Counted from the first letter of the stretch, positions 1-6,722 are shown. The stretch is 8,799 bases of DNA from Chloroflexota bacterium (GCA_024648655.1 JAGGDZ010000093.1:1-8799); one strand, 5' to 3'. Program-made: numbers and translations. The notes: a model not told the origin generated them from the sequence alone.

Positions 1-70
1 GTTCCAACAACCCCGTTGCGGCGAACAGCGCCTTCAGCTCGCTTCATGGTTGCGTAGGAGGGGTTCTCAA

Positions 71-2596
71 ATGACCTGGCTTACGGACTTCACCTCTTAC
101 GGATTTTTTCCGCGCAACACACTGCACCGCGTTCTTCTGGCAGCGGGCGTCTTGTCCCTCATCGGCGGCGCGCTCTGGATTACTTCGGCAACCCTGCTCG
201 CCGATACCGCTCCACCCACCAACCTTCGCGCCACAGAAATCACTATCTACTCCGTCACACTCGAATGGGATGCGCCGGAGACCGATGACACCATCGTGGG
301 ATACCAGATCCTCAGACGGCGTCCCGATCAGGGAGAAAGAAACCTGATGGTGCGTGTGGAGAACACAGGCACCGATGATACCTATTACACAGATTTCGGA
401 CTGCGAGCCTATGTGACCTTTGTGTACCGCGTGAAAGCCATATACGAAGACGGCTCGCTCGGACGTCCTTCCATGCCCGTGAGAGCGCGCACTTGGGGTA
501 GTTCCGTCGAGATACCTGTGCCGGGCAAGCCAACCAACCCGCGAACCACCAAGATAACCGCTACAGCCATCGACTTCGCCTGGGATTCACCGGGCAACAA
601 GCACCTCTCAAGCTTCCTTGTTTCGATTGCTTCCGTCGATGAGGATGCGAACGTTGACACTAAGCGGTTTTATGTTGACAGGAGAGTAACCACCCATCCC
701 TTCAGAAACCTTGAGAAGGGCACTGTGTACCACCTGTATGTGCAGGGCGTCAATGCCCACAACCAATGGGATACCGCCGCCAAGGTAATTACTGTGGTGA
801 CCGGGTTACCCAGACCCGACAACCTGCGCGCCACTGAAACTACTGTTGATTCGATTACATTGGAGTGGGATCCGATAATCGATGTTCATTATCTCACTGA
901 GTATGAGGTGCTGCGCCGGCGTCCTGAAGTGCAGAGGGAGTTTGAGATAGTCGGGACTACGGATAAGAATACGACGAGCTTCACCGACAGTGGTTTGAGC
1001 GTTGGGACAGAGTACATCTACCGAGTGCGCTCGGTGAACATATCGGATAGTATTGGCGCGCCATCGCGCGGGGTAAAGGTGAGCACGCTGCTGCCCGAGC
1101 CTACGGCAACGGTTACTGCCACACCAACACAGACGCCGACACCTACGCCTACTGCAACTGCAACTGCCACAGCCACGGCAACGCCTACGCCGGAGAATAC
1201 GGCAGGAGAAGAAGTGACAGCCACTCCAACACTGACGCCGACACCTACTGCCACGGCAACGGCCACAGCTACACCTAATCAGTTCACCGTGGAGTTTAAG
1301 GAAGTGCCCGATTCCCACACAGGCGTCGGCACATTCACGGTTGAGCTACACTTCAGCCATAAACCTTACCTGTATTTCGATAATATAGATAAGCTTCTAC
1401 TACTGAGGACCAAAGACTTGGAGATATTGTATATGGACGCCGAAGGAGGCGAAATTCGAGATATAACTGGAATTAATGATACATCGTGGGAAATTACCGT
1501 ATATCCTTACGGGGAGGATGTAATCGTCAAGATGCCTAAAGGCGGCGATCTTTACGCCACCGCGTTCTGCAATGCAGGAAAGACCTGTTTGGCGCAAGGT
1601 ACAAGTGCGACAATACCATACGCTTACACTGCACCTCCCAGAGCGCATCCGTGCGACCCGAGACCACCCTGCCAAGCAAATAAATGCAGAATAGATTACG
1701 ACGAAGACGATGATCAGCTAGTGGACGTTTGTACAGAAGCGCAGTTTCGAGCAGTAACGCATAGCTACTACAATCCTGGTTCTGCATTCCCAAACTCTCT
1801 TCCTTATTTTGGTTGTCCCGCCCCTTGGTGCAGGGGATTCGAGCTAATGGCCGACATAGTACTTGATAGCAGTTGGGGACCGTTTACTTTATACGGCACA
1901 TTCGAAGGCAATAATAAAACTATCTCCAACTTGAATGTGGGCGGGAATCACTACCTTCCCGCGTACGGCTTGATTAGTACTAATCACGGGACGGTTAGAA
2001 ACCTTCGCTTGGTGAATGCTACCGTAGACGCGCCCATTATACCCCAGAGCCCAGTTATCACCTGCGACGCTGGGATTTTGGCGGGCGTCAATGGGGGTCA
2101 AATTATCAATGTTTTCACTTCAGGCACAGTCAGTGGCGAAATTGCTGGCGGCATTGTGGGAAGCAACAATTACTCCATCAGGAATAGCAGCTCCTCCGCC
2201 AACGTGTCTGCCGGACAAATTGGCGGAGGGATCGCAGGGCATAATAAAGTCTGGGGAGGGTCCATTGTCGCGAATAGCTACGCCACTGGCAGCGTCAGTG
2301 GTCCTGCTGAGGCGGCAGGAGGACTTGTTGGCATAAACAACAATATCATCAGAAACAGCTACTCTACCGGCAAAGTAAGTGGCACAAATGCAGGCGGACT
2401 CGTAGGCAAGAACTACAAAGAAGTCAGCGACAGCTACTGGGACGAGACCACTAGCGGTAATGACTGGAGTGACGCCGGCACCGGAAAGACGACTTCGGAA
2501 CTCCAGACCCCCACGTCAGCGACAGGAATATACGCCGACTGGGACACAGAAATCTGGGACTTTGGCACTTCCAGCGAGTATCCGACTCTGAAGTAG
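71..2596 (+). CDS. Secreted multidomain protein: three FN3 domains, Thr/Pro linker, GLUG repeats
   Basis: This is an 841-residue protein, probably exported and acting at the cell surface in adhesion or carbohydrate/protein binding; no enzyme motif is visible. Residues 21-44 form one hydrophobic segment after a 20-residue N-terminus, so it is a long signal peptide or an uncleaved anchor. Three fibronectin type III-like domains follow at about 47-143, 152-245 and 247-341; the first and third share the pattern NLRATE...SxTLEWD. Residues 343-403 are a Thr/Pro/Ala-rich linker. A beta-rich module with a Cys pair (C500, C506) spans about 404-520. A Cys- and Asp-rich stretch (PCQANKCRIDYDEDDDQL, 533-550) precedes about six GLUG-type repeats (631-790) of the form GGLVGxN...NSYSTGxVSG. 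The C-terminus has no sorting signal. The ATG at 71 is chosen because a full AGGAGG lies at 56-61, nine bases upstream; an in-frame TTG at 50 lies before that site. The domain assignment is firm and the function is inferred. Confidence 0.88.
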   Translation: MTWLTDFTSYGFFPRNTLHRVLLAAGVLSLIGGALWITSATLLADTAPPTNLRATEITIYSVTLEWDAPETDDTIVGYQILRRRPDQGERNLMVRVENTGTDDTYYTDFGLRAYVTFVYRVKAIYEDGSLGRPSMPVRARTWGSSVEIPVPGKPTNPRTTKITATAIDFAWDSPGNKHLSSFLVSIASVDEDANVDTKRFYVDRRVTTHPFRNLEKGTVYHLYVQGVNAHNQWDTAAKVITVVTGLPRPDNLRATETTVDSITLEWDPIIDVHYLTEYEVLRRRPEVQREFEIVGTTDKNTTSFTDSGLSVGTEYIYRVRSVNISDSIGAPSRGVKVSTLLPEPTATVTATPTQTPTPTPTATATATATATPTPENTAGEEVTATPTLTPTPTATATATATPNQFTVEFKEVPDSHTGVGTFTVELHFSHKPYLYFDNIDKLLLLRTKDLEILYMDAEGGEIRDITGINDTSWEITVYPYGEDVIVKMPKGGDLYATAFCNAGKTCLAQGTSATIPYAYTAPPRAHPCDPRPPCQANKCRIDYDEDDDQLVDVCTEAQFRAVTHSYYNPGSAFPNSLPYFGCPAPWCRGFELMADIVLDSSWGPFTLYGTFEGNNKTISNLNVGGNHYLPAYGLISTNHGTVRNLRLVNATVDAPIIPQSPVITCDAGILAGVNGGQIINVFTSGTVSGEIAGGIVGSNNYSIRNSSSSANVSAGQIGGGIAGHNKVWGGSIVANSYATGSVSGPAEAAGGLVGINNNIIRNSYSTGKVSGTNAGGLVGKNYKEVSDSYWDETTSGNDWSDAGTGKTTSELQTPTSATGIYADWDTEIWDFGTSSEYPTLK
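1118..1248 (+). repeat. Duplicated 29-bp unit inside the Thr/Pro linker
   Basis: Two 29-base copies, at 1118-1146 and 1220-1248, match at 27 of 29 positions. Each leads into a run of near-repeating ACT/GCA/ACG codons for alternating Thr-Ala and Thr-Pro. Together they encode the flexible linker between the FN3 block and the C-terminal modules. The pattern suggests the linker grew by internal duplication, and its length may vary between strains. Confidence 0.7.
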
Positions 2597-2608
2597 CGCG
2601 CAACACCC

Positions 2609-2644
2609 ATCAGCTACAGAAATGAAGTTTGCTGATTCTATTTT
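2609..2644 (+). terminator. Possible weak terminator after the surface-protein gene
   Basis: Thirteen bases after the TAG stop, ATCAGC (2609-2614) can pair with GCTGAT (2631-2636), followed by the T-rich stretch TCTATTTT. The stem has only six pairs and a 16-base loop, although an inner AAA/TTT could extend it. Its position supports termination of the plus-strand gene but its strength is low. Confidence 0.3.
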
Positions 2645-2685
2645 GCAAGCGCCCCAAGAAGCGAAGCAGCGGCAGACACAGCGCC

Positions 2686-2715
2686 GATGGATGACATGAA
2701 GATGGATGACATGAA
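2686..2715. repeat. Perfect 15-bp tandem duplication
   Basis: GATGGATGACATGAA occurs twice head to tail (2686-2700 and 2701-2715) with no mismatch. It lies in the non-coding spacer between the two converging genes. Identical copies point to a recent slippage duplication; no function is evident. Confidence 0.85.
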
Positions 2716-2730
2716 TAAGATAGCATGAGT

Positions 2731-2767
2731 AAAAGGATGGGCAGGACTTCTGAAGTCCTGCCCATCC
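2731..2767 (-). terminator. Strong intrinsic terminator of the PLP-enzyme operon
   Basis: A perfect 16-bp inverted repeat (2735-2750 with 2752-2767, one central base) begins one base beyond the TAG stop of the PLP enzyme. On the minus strand the stem is followed by TTTT (AAAA at 2731-2734). Strong GC pairing plus a U-run next to a stop codon fits a rho-independent terminator. The plus strand lacks a U-run after the stem, so the signal works mainly for the minus-strand operon. Confidence 0.8.
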
Positions 2768-2768
2768 A

Positions 2769-3887
2769 CTATGTCAGCGCCTGCGCCATGTCCGCAATCA
2801 GATCGTCGATATTCTCGATGCCCACCGACACGCGCAGCAGGTTGTCGGGCGTCCGCGTGTCAGGCCCTTCGACTGACGCTCGATGTTCTATCAGGCTCTC
2901 GGTGCCGCCTAGGCTCGTGGCGCGCGTGAACAGCCGCAGATTGGCGGCAACCTCCATCGCCTGCTCCCTGCCGCCCTCTACCTGAAACGATAGCATGCCT
3001 CCGAAGTCGGACATCTGCGCCGATGCGATTGCTCGTTCATCGTGCATCGCCAGCCCGGGATAGTGAACGGCTTGCACACGGGGATGTTCGCTGAGGGACG
3101 ATGCGAGCGCCCGCGCGTTCTCACAGTGCGCTCGCATCCGCAGGTGCAGAGTACGGATGCCACGCAAGGTCAGCCAGCAGTCGAACGCGGATGGTGTTGC
3201 ACCGCCGGTCGTCTGTGCCTGCCGCACCCTGTCGAAGAAATCGTCCGCTTGTGCCGCTATGACCGCGCCGCCCATCACGTCGCTGTGTCCGGATATGTAC
3301 TTGGTGGTGGAATGAACGACCATATCCGCGCCCAGGCTGATGGGCCGCTGGATCATCGGAGTCGCCCATGTGTTGTCGCAGACACACAGCGCACCCGCCT
3401 CATGAGCGATCTCGGCGACGCGCCTGATGTCCGTTACCCTCAACATCGGGTTGGATGGCGTTTCCACCCATACGAGACGTGTGTTGGGTCGCATCGCGCG
3501 GCGAACTTGTTCCGGGTCGATGACGTCGGTGAATGTAGCTTGCAGACCCCAACGCGCGAACACATCCCGCAGGAGTGCGCGGGTGCCATGGTAGCAGTCG
3601 TTGGGCGCAACCACATGGTCGCCGTTCGCAAGCGCCTGAAACACTGCTGCGCTTGCCGATGACCCGGATGAAAAGGCAGCACACGCAGCGCCGCCTTCCA
3701 GCGTCGCGAAGATCTCTTCGAGCTGCTGTCGGTTCGGATTGCCCAACCGTGAGTACACATACCCGCTGGGGTACTCGCCGTCGGGGGCGCGCTCGAACGT
3801 CGTTGAGGGCTGTATAGGCGCAAGTATTGCGCCCGACTCCGGATCGATGTGGTGACTGGCGCGCGCTGCGGCGGTCTCGATTCTCAT
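2769..3887 (-). CDS. Trans-sulfuration PLP enzyme (cystathionine gamma-synthase/lyase family)
   Basis: This 372-residue cytosolic fold-type I enzyme belongs to the Cys/Met metabolism PLP family, which makes or cleaves cystathionine or related thioethers. The length is normal or slightly short for the family. Visible hallmarks are YSRLGNP at 45-51 (Y45 and R47 contact the cofactor phosphate of the neighbouring subunit), FSSGSSA at 72-78, Y99 in the DCYHGT segment stacking on PLP, D171 in DNTWATP binding the pyridine nitrogen, and Lys196 in HSTTKYISGHSDVMGG forming the Schiff base. SLGGTESLIEHRAS (325-338) and R352 bind the substrate carboxylate. The catalytic set is complete, so the enzyme should be active. 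Sequence alone does not separate synthase, beta-lyase and gamma-lyase activities; gamma-synthase is the usual annotation for this pattern. The ATG overlaps the stop of the upstream zinc-finger gene by four bases (ATGA), which implies translational coupling, and a strong terminator follows the stop. Confidence 0.92.
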   Translation of the reverse strand: MRIETAAARASHHIDPESGAILAPIQPSTTFERAPDGEYPSGYVYSRLGNPNRQQLEEIFATLEGGAACAAFSSGSSASAAVFQALANGDHVVAPNDCYHGTRALLRDVFARWGLQATFTDVIDPEQVRRAMRPNTRLVWVETPSNPMLRVTDIRRVAEIAHEAGALCVCDNTWATPMIQRPISLGADMVVHSTTKYISGHSDVMGGAVIAAQADDFFDRVRQAQTTGGATPSAFDCWLTLRGIRTLHLRMRAHCENARALASSLSEHPRVQAVHYPGLAMHDERAIASAQMSDFGGMLSFQVEGGREQAMEVAANLRLFTRATSLGGTESLIEHRASVEGPDTRTPDNLLRVSVGIENIDDLIADMAQALT

Positions 3888-4114
3888 TGCGCCAGAAAGT
3901 CGTACAGAGGCACGACCCCGGTCGCCCGTGAACCGTCGCTGAGTATCTCATCGATGCGCTGCATCGCAATAGAACTCAGCAGAGTATCGCCGCAGGTGCC
4001 GCACACCTCAGCCGGCACATTGTCGATAACTACGATCCGCTCATTGTGCCGAGCCGTATGCACGATATACTGCTCTTCGTACTTGCCCGAACACCCCTGA
4101 ATAGTGCAGTCCAT
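3884..4114 (-). CDS. YgiT-type zinc-finger protein
   Basis: This 76-residue protein has two Cys pairs, C3-x4-C8 and C38-x2-C41. They surround the sequence VPAEVCGTCGDTLL, which is typical of YgiT-type (MqsA N-terminal-like) zinc-binding proteins. The four Cys residues probably bind one zinc ion. Family members are often antitoxin-like partners of DUF4258 or RelE-fold proteins, but the C-terminal HTH DNA-binding domain of MqsA is absent. No intact partner gene adjoins it: the 110 bases upstream (4115-4224) contain no recognisable gene, and only a DUF4258-like fragment remains further up. GGAAG at 4124-4128 lies nine bases before the ATG. Its TGA overlaps the ATG of the PLP enzyme, so both are read from one transcript. 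The family call is good; the role is inferred. Confidence 0.82.
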   Translation of the reverse strand: MDCTIQGCSGKYEEQYIVHTARHNERIVVIDNVPAEVCGTCGDTLLSSIAMQRIDEILSDGSRATGVVPLYDFLAQ

Positions 4115-4224
4115 ATCTGCTCACTTCCGTTGTAATGCCGCAACTTATCTCAAGGAAAATTGTGATGGTGAGCGGTCGATTGCTTCTGCACGTCGTTCTC
4201 GATTCTCAAGGTGAGCCGATTCAG

Positions 4225-4431
4225 TCAGACTGCTGAAATATATTCGATGGGCAATAGATTTGAAAGATCTAAGTGCTTCGATGCGCCAAGTATTTCTATT
4301 CCGACTATCTGATCGTCCTCGCCTATATCAACCACAACATCATCTGATAGTTGCCGATTAAGGACAGACTGATGCGTATCGTCCATATGAATGTACACTA
4401 GGTCTGTCTGTGCATTGTACATTGTCTGCAC
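4225..4431 (-). CDS. DUF2283 family small protein
   Basis: This is a 68-residue protein in the DUF2283 pattern: MYNAQTDLVYIHMDD at the N-terminus, then DVVVDIGEDDQIVGIEIL and a short hydrophobic tail. The biochemical role of the family is unknown, and members often sit beside DUF4258 genes. The GTG at 4431 is preferred as start because it places four residues before the conserved Tyr, as in typical members, and AGGG lies five bases upstream. An ATG at 4461 in the same frame would add ten residues but has no ribosome-binding site and would overlap the DUF4258-like remnant. The gene begins seven bases after that remnant's stop, as if the two were once coupled, and it precedes the zinc-finger gene by 110 bases on the same strand. 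Confidence 0.75.
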   Translation of the reverse strand: MQTMYNAQTDLVYIHMDDTHQSVLNRQLSDDVVVDIGEDDQIVGIEILGASKHLDLSNLLPIEYISAV

Positions 4432-4438
4432 ATCAGCC

Positions 4439-4522
4439 CTACCATCTTTCGTAAAACACATAGATAATTACGGTTACAATCGTATCATCTTCCACCGTAT
4501 ATATTACCTGAACGCGCGCAAT
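4439..4522 (-). pseudogene. C-terminal remnant of a DUF4258-like protein
   Basis: An open frame on the minus strand ends at TAG (4439-4441) and encodes a beta-strand-like tail containing RVQVIYTVEDDTIVTV and ending VFYERW. Alternating hydrophobic residues before a short aromatic end resemble the C-terminus of DUF4258 proteins, which often precede DUF2283 genes. The frame has no ATG, GTG or TTG before it meets a stop within the adjacent inverted-repeat segment, and the space upstream is taken by that segment and the tRNA. About two thirds of a normal gene is therefore missing. The family resemblance is from memory and needs a profile search. Confidence 0.42.
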
Positions 4523-4524
4523 TC

Positions 4525-4681
4525 GTAACCGTCCCAAAGGCGGTGTGACAAAAGGCGGTGTGATAAAAAAGCGGGGAGTCCTGAAAAGATTTTGAGTGAA
4601 TAACCAAAATCATCTGAAATCGCAGGCTGCCGTGCCTTGTTCACTCCTCCCGAAACTCCACACCGCCTTCGGGACGGTTAC
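4525..4681. repeat. MITE-like segment bounded by 23-bp inverted repeats
   Basis: The left arm (4525-4547, starting GTAACCGTCCCAAAGG) and the right arm (4659-4681, ending GGGACGGTTAC) are inverted copies matching at 22 of 23 positions, 157 bases end to end. Both arms end in TA just inside the outer base (TA-ACCGTCCC ... GGGACGGT-TA), as expected for a TA target duplication of the IS630/Tc1-mariner type. Inner flanks show weaker inverted similarity. There is no coding capacity for a transposase. It could instead be a large non-mobile hairpin; copy number in the genome would decide. It adjoins the truncated DUF4258-like remnant. Confidence 0.55.
4536..4565. repeat. 15-bp imperfect tandem repeat within the left arm
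   Basis: AAAGGCGGTGTGACA (4536-4550) is followed directly by AAAGGCGGTGTGATA (4551-4565), with one mismatch. It duplicates the inner part of the left inverted-repeat arm, so the arm grew by slippage or carries a tandem protein-binding site. The right arm has only one copy. Confidence 0.75.
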
Positions 4682-4696
4682 AAAATCTTAAAAAGG

Positions 4697-4725
4697 TTGA
4701 CCTGTGGGCGCATTCAGGCTAACAT
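4697..4725 (+). promoter_or_regulatory. Candidate promoter of tRNA-Asp
   Basis: TTGACC (4697-4702) and TAACAT (4720-4725) are separated by 17 bases and match 5/6 and 4/6 of the sigma-70-type consensus. They lie 72 bases before the mature tRNA 5' end and just outside the MITE-like segment. This is the best-spaced pair upstream of the tRNA, but the -10 is weak. Confidence 0.4.
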
Positions 4726-4797
4726 CAGTATATAGCCGTGCAACAGTACCGTGCTCTTATAGACGCAACGCCGTTGTTCGGTTTTCGCTTTCAACGC

Positions 4798-4874
4798 GGC
4801 CCCGTGGTGTAGTGGTTTAACATACTGCCCTGTCAAGGCAGAGATCGCCGGTTCAAATCCGGTCGGGGTCGCCA
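4798..4874 (+). tRNA. tRNA-Asp (anticodon GTC), CCA encoded
   Basis: A complete cloverleaf can be drawn. The acceptor stem pairs GGCCCCG (4798-4804) with CGGGGTC (4864-4870). The D-stem is GTGT/ACAT. The anticodon stem is CTGCC/GGCAG with loop CTGTCAA, giving anticodon GTC at 4832-4834. The T-stem is GCCGG/CCGGT around TTCAAAT. The discriminator base is G (4871), as expected for Asp tRNAs, and CCA (4872-4874) is encoded. No terminator hairpin follows; the downstream bases are pyrimidine-rich. Confidence 0.97.
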
Positions 4875-5044
4875 CTTCCCTCTGTTCTTCCTTCGTTATC
4901 ATCTGTGTATTTATCTGCGCCTATCTTTGAGTTGCGTCTGCAATAGGACGCATCGTCGCGGATGCGAGTCATATCAACCCATGCCCCATGACGGCACTCT
5001 CCGGCAGAATTGGCATATATTCAAGCGCAACCAGGATACAAGCC

Positions 5045-5842
5045 GTGCTCGATGAACAGATTCAAGTCAACCGAACGAACTGGAACGAGCGAACGCCCGT
5101 CCATGCCGCTTCCGAATCTTACGATGTAGAGGGGTTCAAGACGGGTCGTTCAACACTCCACGACGTAGAACTTCACGAAATAGGAGACGTATCGGGCAAG
5201 TCGCTCCTACATCTCCAATGCCATTTCGGTCTCGACACCATGTCATGGGCACGTCTGGGCGCGAAAGCGACGGGCGTAGATTTCTCCGATGCAGCTATTG
5301 ACCTCGCGCGGTCGCTGAACCGCGAACTGAACCTTGATGTCCGGTTCATCTACTCCAACATCTACGACCTGCCGGATGCGCTTGATGAACAGTTTGACAT
5401 CGTATTCACGTCATACGGCGTGCTGTGCTGGCTGCCCGACCTCGACAAGTGGGCGTCGGTAGTGACACACCATCTCAAGCAGGGCGGCATGTTCTACATC
5501 ATCGACGGGCATCCCGCGATGAACGTGTTCGAGGAATCGGATGCCGGTGATCTGCGCCCAACATATCCGTACTTTCATAAAGAATTCCTATGGGAGGGCG
5601 GCGAACCGAGCTACGCAGGTTCTGAGATCATAGAAAGCCCTGTCTATGAGTGGCATCACAGCCTCGGTGAAATAGTCACCGCACTGATAGATGCCGGTCT
5701 GCGAATAGAGTTCCTGCATGAGTTCCCATTCAGTGGCTACCGCGCTTATTCTATGATGAAGAAGGATAGTGACGGGTGGTGGCGTTTCCCGGAGCACAAC
5801 GAATCGTTCCCGCAGCTATTCTCGATAAGGGCGACAAAATGA
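5045..5842 (+). CDS. Class I SAM-dependent methyltransferase
   Basis: This protein (265 residues from the chosen start) has a Rossmann-type methyltransferase core. Motif I is LLHLQCHFG (54-62), a GxGxG variant seen in a subgroup of these enzymes. The acidic residue binding the SAM ribose is D79 in TGVDFS. The later strand is FDIVFTSYGVLCWL (117-130), followed by the post-core segment HLKQGGMFYI. The N-terminal part, with NRTNWNERTPVHAASESYDVEGFK, resembles a recurrent family of uncharacterised bacterial methyltransferases; the substrate is unknown. The GTG at 5045 is chosen because AGGA lies eight bases upstream and related proteins begin near this point. The ATG at 4988 adds 19 residues of low-quality sequence with no ribosome-binding site. 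It is the first gene of a probable operon with the GNAT gene 49 bases downstream. Confidence 0.85.
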   Translation: MLDEQIQVNRTNWNERTPVHAASESYDVEGFKTGRSTLHDVELHEIGDVSGKSLLHLQCHFGLDTMSWARLGAKATGVDFSDAAIDLARSLNRELNLDVRFIYSNIYDLPDALDEQFDIVFTSYGVLCWLPDLDKWASVVTHHLKQGGMFYIIDGHPAMNVFEESDAGDLRPTYPYFHKEFLWEGGEPSYAGSEIIESPVYEWHHSLGEIVTALIDAGLRIEFLHEFPFSGYRAYSMMKKDSDGWWRFPEHNESFPQLFSIRATK

Positions 5843-5891
5843 TACTGTCAGGAGGTGCCCCAGTATCCATGCACAGGATGGAGAGGATATT

Positions 5892-6671
5892 ATGTCCGTA
5901 ACCCGACTGTACGCTGCCCAATCGGTCGCTTCTGCGCTCGCGGCAGAGGCGTGCTGTGCACCGTCGGACTTTCGCAATGAAGACGCGCATATCTTCGAGA
6001 TGACGCCGGAACGCGCCGCGAATCCACTGATAAGGCGCTTTCCGACTCTTGAGCACAGCCTGACGGTTACAAGTATGGGCGCGGGTGTCGTAGTAGCCGC
6101 TACCCGGAAGTGGATGCCCTGGGTGTCCGAGTTGTTCAAGGATGTAAGCGAAGGAGATGAGGCTTTCAGCCTTGGCGTTCTCAGTGAGGCGTCACTGCGC
6201 GTGGCAGGCTATGGGCTGCGGCTAAACGGACCCTATGCATACAACGTAACTTCGGAGCAGGACTGGGTAAATCGGAGTGCCCCCGACGGCTACGTTATTG
6301 AGGTTGGCGGCGCGGAGTTACTGTTGGGACTGGAGCCTGCGGACTGGCCGAATGCAGTAGCGCACAGGCGGGTGGGGCAGGGCCGGCGCGAAGCGATCGT
6401 TGCAGTGGTTTTGCATAGGAATAAGGTGGCGGGTGTGGCGTCCGCTACCACTGACTCAGATACACTATGGCAGATAGGTATAGACGTGCATTCTCACCAC
6501 AAGGGCAGGGGAGTGGGCGCCGCGCTTACTTCGCAAACGGCGCGTGCCGTGATCGACGAGGGCAGAGTGCCATACTACGGTTCGAGCATCAACAACATCG
6601 CCTCGCGGCGCACGGCTCAGTCTGCGGGATTTTACCCGTGCTGGGTGTCGGTGTTCACCACGGCAGTCTAG
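5892..6671 (+). CDS. GNAT family N-acetyltransferase
   Basis: This 259-residue protein carries its GCN5-related acetyltransferase core in the C-terminal third. Motif A, DVHSHHKGRGVGAAL (198-212), contains the R/QxxGxG/A acetyl-CoA pyrophosphate loop. Motif B at 232-249 carries NxAS and the closing AGFYP. The N-terminal half (1-160) is not a standard GNAT region and may bind the acceptor substrate. This N-terminal extension with a C-terminal GNAT core resembles FR47-like members. The substrate is unknown. GGAGAGGA just before the ATG provides a ribosome-binding site. It lies 49 bases after the methyltransferase and 51 before the lipoprotein gene on the same strand, so co-transcription is likely. 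Confidence 0.85.
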   Translation: MSVTRLYAAQSVASALAAEACCAPSDFRNEDAHIFEMTPERAANPLIRRFPTLEHSLTVTSMGAGVVVAATRKWMPWVSELFKDVSEGDEAFSLGVLSEASLRVAGYGLRLNGPYAYNVTSEQDWVNRSAPDGYVIEVGGAELLLGLEPADWPNAVAHRRVGQGRREAIVAVVLHRNKVAGVASATTDSDTLWQIGIDVHSHHKGRGVGAALTSQTARAVIDEGRVPYYGSSINNIASRRTAQSAGFYPCWVSVFTTAV

Positions 6672-6722
6672 CGTGGGAGGCTCCGTGTCGCGGCGGGATG
6701 TGCAGAGAGCGAGACACTTAAG

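Noticed and set aside
50..70. TTG at 50 as the start of the surface protein
   Set aside because: It lies before the AGGAGG at 56-61, which is ideally placed for the ATG at 71.
1018..1266. Low-complexity Val/Gly/Ala minus-strand ORF
   Set aside because: It mirrors the Thr/Ala/Pro codon runs of the linker on the other strand and has no domain features.
1120..1278. CRISPR-like repeat array
   Set aside because: The repeats are codon-level duplications within one open frame, with no regular spacers.
806..1318. 170-codon minus-strand ORF rich in Cys and Arg
   Set aside because: It is antisense to the FN3 domain and Thr/Pro linker; its composition is the complement of the linker repeats.
3042..3662. 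206-codon plus-strand ORF
   Set aside because: It lies wholly antisense to the PLP-enzyme gene, which has a complete catalytic motif set; the long open frame is a by-product of high GC.
4714..4902. 62-codon minus-strand ORF starting MITKEEQREVATPTGFEP
   Set aside because: It is the antisense reading of the tRNA-Asp gene; the TPTGFEPAISAL peptide is a well-known spurious product of reverse-read tRNAs.
4933..4952. Six-bp hairpin TGCGTC/GACGCA before the methyltransferase
   Set aside because: The stem is too short and the loop too long to support a riboswitch or terminator call.
4988..5044. ATG at 4988 as the methyltransferase start
   Set aside because: No ribosome-binding site precedes it, and the extra 19 residues precede the region where related proteins begin; GTG at 5045 has AGGA eight bases upstream.
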